Positions 1-5,585 of a DNA stretch of 15,479 nucleotides are shown here, piece after piece. The stretch is from assembly GCA_047605605.1 (NCBI GenBank), contig JASGFG010000086.1:1-15479 (forward strand), in the 5' to 3' direction. The notes beneath the pieces are model-generated. The model searched no databases, had not been told where the DNA came from, and saw nothing but the letters and a program-made list of their open reading frames with translations. Positions within the stretch are counted from its first letter, which is position 1; each line of letters starts with the position of its first letter. The translations under genes and the position numbers were made by a program. Source of the stretch: JAATGA01 sp047605605 (GTDB lineage: Bacteria > Pseudomonadota > Alphaproteobacteria > Rhodobacterales > Rhodobacteraceae).

Positions 1-55
1 CGATCGTGCCGATGTTGACGTGCGGTTTCGTACGTTCAAACTTTGCCTTTGCCAT
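1..55 (-). CDS. tuf: Elongation factor Tu, first 18 codons (partial)
   Basis: The minus strand from 55 downwards reads MAKAKFERTKPHVNIGTI, the highly conserved N-terminus of bacterial EF-Tu, and runs off the left edge before the P-loop. EF-Tu is the GTPase that brings aminoacyl-tRNA to the ribosome. A GAGG ribosome-binding site (plus-strand 65-68) lies 9 nt before the ATG. The gene upstream is a lipoprotein rather than fusA, so this is probably the tuf copy outside the str operon; Rhodobacterales often carry two copies. That last point is inference, since the downstream side lies outside the window. The identity is nearly certain despite the short length. Confidence 0.93.
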   Translation of the reverse strand, partial: MAKAKFERTKPHVNIGTI

Positions 56-76
56 TCCCGGGCGCCTCGCATTGGG

Positions 77-95
77 GGGTCCGGCAGCCGGACCC
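77..95 (-). repeat. Perfect inverted repeat in the tuf leader
   Basis: GGGTCCGG and CCGGACCC flank a 3-nt loop (CAG on plus, CTG on minus). The 8-bp GC-rich hairpin would form in the 5' untranslated mRNA of tuf, about 20 nt before the start codon and between the candidate promoter and the ribosome-binding site. It has no T-run, so it is not a standard intrinsic terminator. It may stabilise the mRNA or slow ribosome loading; no function is shown. Confidence 0.6.
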
Positions 96-113
96 GTAGA
101 TACTCGGGCGGCG

Positions 114-141
114 ACTTAACGACTGGCAGGGGGAAAATCAA
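114..141 (-). promoter_or_regulatory. Candidate promoter of tuf
   Basis: On the minus strand, TTGATT (141-136) and TTAAGT (119-114) are separated by 16 nt and point towards tuf. They lie in the 133-nt gap between the lipoprotein stop and the tuf start. The boxes fit a sigma-70 promoter moderately well. Confidence 0.4.
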
Positions 142-188
142 GCGGCAGTTGGCTTTTCCCACAGCTTCCGTCAGGGCGTCGCGGCGGC

Positions 189-806
189 CTATGGGGCAGG
201 CTGAGGGGCCGCGGCGGGGTGCGCGCTCATGCTGGTGGGCTTAGGCGGGGTCCTGACGGGTTTCTGGGGCAGGCCGAACCATTCGGGATGTTCCAGCATC
301 CAGTCCTGCACCGCCTTGGCGGCGTTGTAGGACAGGATCGCCATCTGCTCTTCCTTGGTCTGGGTCAGGCCGGAACCGATGAAGGTCTTGCCCGACATGC
401 CCTCGAAGACGGTGATCTGCTTGGCCTCGGGGTTCAGCTTGGTCTGCGCCGCATCGTCCCAGACCGTGACGGTGATCGCCAGGGCCGAGCGCGGCTTCAA
501 CACGACCGGAACGCCGGGCGGGGCCAGCGCATAGGCATCGACGCTGATCCCGAGATTGTAGAGCTTGGTTCCCGTTGCGTCATAGCGGCGGAAGCGGTCG
601 TCGATGGCCTTGGTCATCGCCGCCTTCCATTCCTCTTGCGACGCCTCGCGCGAGATGGCGATCTTCTGCATCTTTTCGGTCACGACGATGTTCAGGCCAA
701 GCGCGAAATTGCCCATCGGTTCGGGCGGTTCGTTCAGGTCGTTCTTCTGGCAGGCAGCAAGCAGCGAAAGGCCAACGACAAGGGCCGCGATGCGGGCGAG
801 GGTCAT
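189..806 (-). CDS. Predicted lipoprotein, 205 aa, function unknown
   Basis: The ATG at 806 gives an N-terminus MTLARIAALVVGLSLLAAC with a short basic start, a hydrophobic stretch and a lipobox LLAAC (lipidated Cys19), so the protein is probably anchored in the outer or inner membrane facing the periplasm. The reading frame is open far upstream (to 1178), but that part is antisense to the P450 gene and the lipobox decides the start. The mature part is mixed alpha/beta, with an acidic, Gln/Lys-rich helix before a WMLEHPEWFG stretch. The last 25 residues are rich in Pro and Ala and look disordered. I do not recognise a named domain. It is divergent from the P450 gene with a shared 130-nt promoter region. 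The tuf gene follows downstream, 133 nt after its stop. Confidence 0.8.
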   Translation of the reverse strand: MTLARIAALVVGLSLLAACQKNDLNEPPEPMGNFALGLNIVVTEKMQKIAISREASQEEWKAAMTKAIDDRFRRYDATGTKLYNLGISVDAYALAPPGVPVVLKPRSALAITVTVWDDAAQTKLNPEAKQITVFEGMSGKTFIGSGLTQTKEEQMAILSYNAAKAVQDWMLEHPEWFGLPQKPVRTPPKPTSMSAHPAAAPQPAP

Positions 807-849
807 GCGAATGGCTCCGTTCCGTCCGCACGCTGGCGGCATCGCGCAA

Positions 850-878
850 GGGATAGCCGGTCGGCCCGCGCTTCGCAA
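850..878 (-). promoter_or_regulatory. Candidate promoter of the lipoprotein gene
   Basis: On the minus strand, TTGCGA (878-873) and TATCCC (855-850) are separated by 17 nt, about 45 nt before the lipoprotein ATG. The site lies back to back with the P450 promoter. Confidence 0.4.
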
Positions 879-889
879 CCATGCCGGCT

Positions 890-917
890 TTGCCCGCCCC
901 CGGCGGCGCCCTATACT
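890..917 (+). promoter_or_regulatory. Candidate promoter of the P450 gene
   Basis: TTGCCC (890-895) and TATACT (912-917) are separated by 16 nt. This is the best sigma-70-like match in the window. Transcription would start near 924, just before the ribosome-binding site, giving a very short leader. Confidence 0.5.
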
Positions 918-925
918 CTGCCGGC

Positions 926-931
926 AGGAGG
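926..931 (+). promoter_or_regulatory. Strong ribosome-binding site that fixes a TTG start
   Basis: AGGAGG stands 5 nt before TTG at 937. No ATG or GTG in the P450 frame lies between the divergent gene and the first conserved P450 residues, so this site sets the start of translation. Confidence 0.75.
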
Positions 932-936
932 CAGAA

Positions 937-2328
937 TTGACCCAGGCCCGCCCCATACCCGACGCCAGCCCCCCGTCCGGCCCCCTGCCCCGGCCCGTCC
1001 GTGTTCCGCTGGCGACAGAGCCGCTGGGGATCATCGGATCGTTCCGCGCCGCGCGGCGCAACGTGCTGGCGCTGGTGCCGGAGATCGCCACCCATGCCCC
1101 GATCATCTCGGGGCGGACGGGCAAACGCTGGCATATGGTGATGGAGCCGGGGGCGCTGCGCCGCATCCTGCGCGACAACGTGGAAAACTATCCGAAATCG
1201 GTCGTGACCAAGCTGATTCTCGGCCCCGCCATCGGCGACAGCCTGTTCGTGGCCGAGGGCGCGCACTGGCACTGGCAGCGGCGTGCGGCGGCGCCGGTCT
1301 TCTCGCACAGGAACATCGCAGCACTTGGCCCGGTGATGACCGCCGCGGCCGAGCGCGCCGCCGAACGGATCGGCGCGGGCGCGGGCCGGACCGTCGACTG
1401 TTTCGACGAGATGGTGGCCGCCACCTTCGAGGTGATTTCGGACGTCACCTTTTCGGGCGGCGAGGGGTTCGACCGCGCGGGCATCCATCGCGCCATCGAG
1501 GGCTATATCGCCCAGACCGCACGCGTCTCGCTGCTGGACATCCTGGGCGCGCCGGGATGGGTGCCCCGGCCGATGCGGCTGGTGACGGGTGCGGCGCTTC
1601 GGCAGATGAAGCAGGTGGCCGATACCGCCATATCCCGCCGTCGGGCCGCGGGGGCAAAGGCGCCGCCAGACCTGCTGGACCTGCTGATGGCAGGCGCCGA
1701 CCCCGAGACCGGGCGCGCCATGTCGGCGGACGAGTTGCGCGACAACCTGCTGACCTTCATCGTCGCGGGGCACGAGACGACGGCGCTGACGCTGGCCTGG
1801 GCGCTTTACCTGTGTGCCTTCGACCCGGCGGTGCAGCAGGCGGCGCGGGACGAGGCGCAGGCGGTTCTGGGCGATCGCGCGGCCACCGCCGCGGATCTGC
1901 CCGCCCTGCCCCGGACCCGCCGCATCGTCGAGGAGACGCTGCGCCTTTACCCGCCCGCGGCCTTTGTCTCGCGCACGGCGATGGCGCAGGACCGGCTCTG
2001 CGGGCGCGAGGTTCTGCCGGGCGATACGGTGATCCTGCCGATCTATGCGATCCACCGCCACCACAAGCTCTGGTCCGACCCCGACAGGTTCGACCCGGCC
2101 CGCTTTGCCGGACCGGCCCCCGACCGCTTTGCCTTTCTGCCCTTCGGCGACGGGCCGCGCATCTGCATCGGCGCGGGGTTCGCCATGCAGGAGGCGGTGA
2201 TCATCCTTGCGACGCTGCTGGCACGGCTACGCTTTGCCCCGGTTCCGGGGCGCGACCCGCGGCCGGTGATGATCCTGACCCTGCGCCCCGAAGGCGGCGT
2301 CTGGTTGCAGGTCGACCGCGCGCCCTGA
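937..2328 (+). CDS. Cytochrome P450 monooxygenase, 463 aa
   Basis: The protein is a soluble haem-thiolate monooxygenase that would insert one oxygen atom into an organic substrate using electrons from a separate reductase; none is encoded here. Signatures appear in order: a C-helix W-x3-R type stretch near residue 110, the I-helix AGHETT at about 277-282 (oxygen activation), the K-helix ExxR at 333-336 (EETLR), a PERF-like FDPARF stretch, and the haem loop FGDGPRICIG with the iron ligand Cys410. The length is normal for a bacterial P450, and no N-terminal membrane helix is seen. The start is TTG at 937 with AGGAGG 5 nt upstream; the frame is open back to 604, but that part is antisense to the lipoprotein gene. 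No substrate can be named: no ferredoxin, terpene or polyketide gene is adjacent. The family is certain; the subfamily is not. Confidence 0.93.
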   Translation: MTQARPIPDASPPSGPLPRPVRVPLATEPLGIIGSFRAARRNVLALVPEIATHAPIISGRTGKRWHMVMEPGALRRILRDNVENYPKSVVTKLILGPAIGDSLFVAEGAHWHWQRRAAAPVFSHRNIAALGPVMTAAAERAAERIGAGAGRTVDCFDEMVAATFEVISDVTFSGGEGFDRAGIHRAIEGYIAQTARVSLLDILGAPGWVPRPMRLVTGAALRQMKQVADTAISRRRAAGAKAPPDLLDLLMAGADPETGRAMSADELRDNLLTFIVAGHETTALTLAWALYLCAFDPAVQQAARDEAQAVLGDRAATAADLPALPRTRRIVEETLRLYPPAAFVSRTAMAQDRLCGREVLPGDTVILPIYAIHRHHKLWSDPDRFDPARFAGPAPDRFAFLPFGDGPRICIGAGFAMQEAVIILATLLARLRFAPVPGRDPRPVMILTLRPEGGVWLQVDRAP

Positions 2329-2340
2329 TGCCGCGGCGCC

Positions 2341-2358
2341 GATCACCAGCCGGTGATC
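2341..2358. repeat. Perfect inverted repeat after the P450 gene
   Basis: GATCACC and GGTGATC flank AGCC, 12 nt after the P450 stop and 16 nt before the -35 box of the next gene. It could be a weak terminator (there is no T-run) or an operator for the gene at 2435. The sequence does not decide between these. Confidence 0.5.
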
Positions 2359-2374
2359 GCATCCGCGCGGCCCC

Positions 2375-2402
2375 TTGCGGGCGCGCGGCGCGCTGCTAGC
2401 GT
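2375..2402 (+). promoter_or_regulatory. Candidate promoter of the exported-protein gene
   Basis: TTGCGG (2375-2380) and TAGCGT (2397-2402) are separated by 16 nt, with the ATG at 2435. The same TTG/TAG style appears before hemF and the DUF2059 gene. Confidence 0.35.
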
Positions 2403-2434
2403 GAAGGCCGCGAAAACCGCCCGAAAGGCCAGCC

Positions 2435-2905
2435 ATGCCCCGCGCCGCCGCCCTGATCCTGCCGCTTGTCCTTGCCGGCCCGGCCCTGGCCGACAGCCGC
2501 ATCCCCATCCATGTCACCTTCGACCCCGAGGCCGCGAAGCAACTGGCCCAGATGGGCGAGATGGTCACGATCTCGGCCCATTTCTATGGCGAGGCGAAAC
2601 CCGATTCGACGCTGGAGCCCGACGAGATGGGCGAGATCACCCTGGGGCTGGAAGAGTTCACCGTCGCCCCGCGCGATGTCACGGTCGACACCGGCGCCAG
2701 TCTTGCCGTCGCCCCCGCCGAACAGGTCGCGGTGCCGATGCTGAACGTCAACGTCTGGACCGCCCGCTATGCCGACGAGAACAACCTGCTGGATTGCGGC
2801 ATCGTCGACGGCGCGGTGGCGGAGCTGACCGGCAAGGTGCAGGAAATCGCCTGCAAGCTGCTGCCGCCGGACCAGATCCAGACCGATACGCCCCCGCCGG
2901 ACTGA
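2435..2905 (+). CDS. Exported protein of unknown function, 156 aa
   Basis: The protein begins with MPRAAALILPLVLAGPALA, a clear Sec signal peptide with predicted cleavage after ALA (residue 19), so it should be periplasmic. The mature part is acidic and beta-rich: IPIHVTFDPEA, then MVTISAHFYGEA, then several short strands, and two cysteines near the C-terminus (in LLDCG and EIACK) that could form a disulfide. The C-terminal tail is Pro/Asp-rich. I do not recognise the family. A GAAAGG site precedes the ATG. It has its own candidate promoter and a hairpin after it, so it is probably a single-gene unit between the P450 and argE-type genes. Confidence 0.75.
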   Translation: MPRAAALILPLVLAGPALADSRIPIHVTFDPEAAKQLAQMGEMVTISAHFYGEAKPDSTLEPDEMGEITLGLEEFTVAPRDVTVDTGASLAVAPAEQVAVPMLNVNVWTARYADENNLLDCGIVDGAVAELTGKVQEIACKLLPPDQIQTDTPPPD

Positions 2906-2922
2906 TGGCGCGGGCTTTCGGG

Positions 2923-2945
2923 CGGCCGCGGAATCCTCGCGGCCG
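2923..2945 (+). terminator. Hairpin after the exported-protein gene
   Basis: CGGCCGCG and CGCGGCCG form an 8-bp stem around a 7-nt loop (GAATCCT), 17 nt after the stop. There is no T-run, so it may act only weakly or with Rho. Confidence 0.4.
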
Positions 2946-3033
2946 GAACCGGGGGGTGCCCTCGCGCCTGCCCGGCGCCGCTTTCCCCCGCGCCCAAAGC
3001 GTGATTGATTGCGGCAAAGACCGGAAAAGAACG

Positions 3034-4188
3034 ATGGACACCCGCGAGATCCTTGCCCGCCTGATCGCCTTTGACACGACCAGCCACCGCCCCAACATGG
3101 GCCTGATGGAATGGGTGCGCGACCTTCTGGCACAGGCGGGGATCGCATCGGTGCTGATCCCCGACGCCGCCGGGACCAAGGCGAACCTCTATGCCACCGC
3201 AGGGCCGGCCGACCGGGGCGGCGTGATGCTTTCCGGGCATACCGATGTCGTCCCCGTGGACGGACAGGCCTGGACCCGGCCACCCTTTGCCCTGACCGAG
3301 GAGGACGGGCGCCTTTACGGCCGCGGCACGGCCGACATGAAGGGCTTTGTCGCCTGCGCCGTCGCCGCCATGCTGAAGGCGGCCCGCCGGCCGCTGGCGA
3401 CGCCGCTGCACCTTGCCCTGTCCTATGACGAGGAGATCGGCTGCATGGGCGTCCGGTCGCTGATCGACATGCTGGAGGCGGCCCCGCTGCGCCCCGCGCT
3501 CTGCATCGTGGGCGAGCCGACGGCGATGCAGGTCGCGACCGGCCACAAGGGCAAGGTCGCCCTGCGCGCCACCTGCACCGGGCGCGAGGGGCATTCGGCG
3601 CTGGCGCCACTGGCCCTGAACGCGCTGCACCTTGCCGCCGATTTCATCTGCGCCATCCGCGACCTGCAGGCGGATGTGGCGGCCCATGGCCTGCGCGACG
3701 GCGATTATGACGTGCCCTATACGACGATCCATGCCGGAAAGATGTCGGGGGGGGTGCAGGTCAACATCGTGCCCAATGCCGCCACCATCGACTTCGAGAT
3801 CCGCAGTCTGGCAGGCGACGACCCCGAGGCGCTGATCGCCCGCCTGCGCGCGGCGGCCGAAGGCATCGCAGCCCCGCTGCGCGACCGTTTCCCCGAGGCT
3901 GCGATCCGCGTGGAACGGCTGTGGGACTATCCCGGCCTTGGCACGCCGACCGATGCGGGGGTGGTGAACTTCGTCAAATCGCTGACCGGCGCGAACGGCA
4001 CCATCAAAGTCGCCTTCGGCACCGAGGGCGGCCTGTTCGACCGCAGGCTGGGCATTCCCACCGTCATCTGCGGCCCCGGTTCGATGGCGCAGGGCCACAA
4101 GCCCGACGAATACGTCACCACCGAACAGATCGCCCGGTGCGAGGCGATGCTGGATGCGCTGCTGGCCCGGCTGGAAGGGACGCTCTGA
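3034..4188 (+). CDS. argE: Acetylornithine deacetylase (peptidase M20 family), 384 aa
   Basis: A cytoplasmic zinc hydrolase of the ArgE/DapE/M20 family, probably removing acetyl from N2-acetylornithine in arginine synthesis. Visible family marks are SGHTDVV with metal ligand His69 and Asp71, GRGTADMKG with bridging Asp101, YDEEIGCMG with catalytic Glu133 and the next metal ligand Glu134, VGEPT, and the C-terminal GHKPDEY with His355. HSAL near residue 190 and the central sheet belong to the dimerisation domain. The length matches ArgE (about 380). The start is the ATG at 3034 behind GGAAAAG; the frame is open further upstream but without a good start. Many alphaproteobacteria use ArgJ for this step and carry several ArgE-like paralogues, so another N-acyl amino acid is possible. 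The rpoN-like gene follows after 3 nt, so the two are co-transcribed. Confidence 0.85.
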   Translation: MDTREILARLIAFDTTSHRPNMGLMEWVRDLLAQAGIASVLIPDAAGTKANLYATAGPADRGGVMLSGHTDVVPVDGQAWTRPPFALTEEDGRLYGRGTADMKGFVACAVAAMLKAARRPLATPLHLALSYDEEIGCMGVRSLIDMLEAAPLRPALCIVGEPTAMQVATGHKGKVALRATCTGREGHSALAPLALNALHLAADFICAIRDLQADVAAHGLRDGDYDVPYTTIHAGKMSGGVQVNIVPNAATIDFEIRSLAGDDPEALIARLRAAAEGIAAPLRDRFPEAAIRVERLWDYPGLGTPTDAGVVNFVKSLTGANGTIKVAFGTEGGLFDRRLGIPTVICGPGSMAQGHKPDEYVTTEQIARCEAMLDALLARLEGTL

Positions 4189-4191
4189 CCG

Positions 4192-5448
4192 ATGTCGGGG
4201 CGCAGCCGCGTCACCATCCAGCAGACGCAGCGGCTGGCGCTGAACGGCTCGCTCCAGACCTCGATCCGGCTGCTGCGCGCCGATGCCGAGGGGCTGACCC
4301 GGTTTCTGGAGGAACAGGCCGCCGAGACCCCCGCCCTGCGTCTGGACCCGCCGCCGGAACGGGCGCCAGGCGAATGGCTGCCGCGCTGGCACGCCGCCTT
4401 TGCCGCGCCCGAGGCGGCCGATGTCGCGGGGCCCGATGCCAGCCTTCTGGCGCATGTGATGGAAAAGAGCACCCGCCTGCTGCGCAACCCGCGCGAACGC
4501 CAGATTGCGCTTGTGCTGGCCGAATCGCTGGAGCCGTCGGGATGGCTGGGCCGCCCGCTGCCGGACATCGCGGCCGAGGCGGCAGCCCCCCTGCCCGAAG
4601 TCATGGATGTTCTGGACCGGCTGCAAAAGATCGACCCGCCGGGCCTGTTCGCGCGCAACCTTTCCGACTGCCTGAGGCTTCAGGCGGTGGAGACGGGGCG
4701 GATGGATGCGACGCTTGCGGTGATGCTGGATCACCTGGATCTGGTGGCCAGGGCCGACTTTGCCCGCCTTGCCCGGCTGGCCGGCACGGACGAGGGGGAA
4801 ATCGCCACCCGGCTGCGGCTGATCCGCAGCTTCGACCCCAAGCCGGGGGCGCAGTTCGCGCCCCTGTCTGCCTCGCACCTGCGCGAGCCGGATCTGGTCG
4901 TGCGGCGCGGACCCTCGGGATGGGACATCGCGCTGAACCATTCGTCCCTGCCCGCGATCCGGGTCGAGGGGGGCGGCGCAGAGGCCACGACCGCCCGTGC
5001 CATCGCCGCGATGGTCCGGCGGCGCAATGCCACGCTGCTGGCCGTGGGGGTCGAGATCCTGCGCCGCCAGACGACCGCCCTGACCGAAGGGCGCGACCAT
5101 CTGGTGCCGATGACCATGGCCTCGGTGGCCGAGGCGATCGGGCTGCATGAAAGCACAGTCAGCCGGGTCGTCGCCGGAACCGCGGCCGACACCCCGCGCG
5201 GCACGATCTGGTTGCGGGGGCTGTTTTCGGCCGCCGTCGGCGACAGTTCGGGCGCGGCGCTGCGCGAAAGGTTGGCCCGGCTGGTGGCCGACGAAGACCC
5301 CGCGCAACCACTGGACGATGCCGAACTGGCAAGGCGTCTGGCGCCCGCGGGCAATCTGGCGCGGCGGACCGTGGCCAAATACCGGGCCGACCTGTCAATC
5401 CCGACCGCCGCCGCCCGCCGGCGCCTGCGCGCGCGAAAGCGTCCCTGA
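4192..5448 (+). CDS. rpoN: RNA polymerase sigma-54 factor (RpoN paralogue), 418 aa
   Basis: Sigma-54 directs RNA polymerase to -24/-12 promoters and needs an AAA+ activator. The N-terminus is a Gln- and Leu-rich activator-interaction region (QQTQRLALNGSLQTSIRLL, residues about 10-30). Next comes a core-binding domain with the DPPGLFARNLSDCL and FDPKPG motifs. A helix-turn-helix (SVAEAIGLHESTVSRVV, about 310-330) is followed by the RpoN box ARRTVAKYRA at 390-399. All functional parts are present. At 418 aa it is shorter than many housekeeping RpoN proteins, and the acidic linker between regions I and III is small. It begins 3 nt after the argE-type stop; GGAAGGGA inside the end of that gene is its probable ribosome-binding site. 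The usual rpoN neighbours (lptB, hpf, ptsN) are absent, so this may be a second, specialised copy. That is inference. Confidence 0.9.
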   Translation: MSGRSRVTIQQTQRLALNGSLQTSIRLLRADAEGLTRFLEEQAAETPALRLDPPPERAPGEWLPRWHAAFAAPEAADVAGPDASLLAHVMEKSTRLLRNPRERQIALVLAESLEPSGWLGRPLPDIAAEAAAPLPEVMDVLDRLQKIDPPGLFARNLSDCLRLQAVETGRMDATLAVMLDHLDLVARADFARLARLAGTDEGEIATRLRLIRSFDPKPGAQFAPLSASHLREPDLVVRRGPSGWDIALNHSSLPAIRVEGGGAEATTARAIAAMVRRRNATLLAVGVEILRRQTTALTEGRDHLVPMTMASVAEAIGLHESTVSRVVAGTAADTPRGTIWLRGLFSAAVGDSSGAALRERLARLVADEDPAQPLDDAELARRLAPAGNLARRTVAKYRADLSIPTAAARRRLRARKRP

Positions 5449-5468
5449 GTGTCGTGCCGCCCCCGCAT

Positions 5469-5494
5469 CCGGTCCTCAGGGCCGGTCCTCAGGG
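5469..5494 (+). repeat. 13-bp exact tandem repeat upstream of the hydantoinase gene
   Basis: CCGGTCCTCAGGG occurs twice in direct succession (5469-5481 and 5482-5494), 20 nt after the rpoN stop. Each unit contains a CCTnAGG-type near-palindrome. It could be a regulator site or a simple duplication. Confidence 0.8.
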
Positions 5495-5526
5495 CGCGCG
5501 CCGACAGCATCAGGTCGCTGGCGGGG

Positions 5527-5555
5527 CTGACCACGGGCCGCCCGTGAATTATGCA
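5527..5555 (+). promoter_or_regulatory. Candidate promoter with internal palindrome for the hydantoinase gene
   Basis: CTGACC (5527-5532) and TATGCA (5550-5555) are separated by 17 nt, 30 nt before the ATG. The spacer holds the perfect palindrome ACGGG-CCG-CCCGT (5533-5545), placed where a repressor operator would sit. Confidence 0.3.
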
Positions 5556-5585
5556 GGGCGGGCGAACAGATATGGAAAGCGGCAG

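Noticed and set aside
219..2399. Plus-strand open frame of 726 codons
   Set aside because: It runs antisense to the lipoprotein and out of frame through the P450. The composition is Arg/Gly/Ala/Pro-rich, without any fold pattern. It is a GC-driven shadow.
2767..5307. Minus-strand open frame of 846 codons
   Set aside because: It is antisense to the argE-type and rpoN genes, both of which have full motif sets. The Arg/Gly/His-rich product shows no domain.
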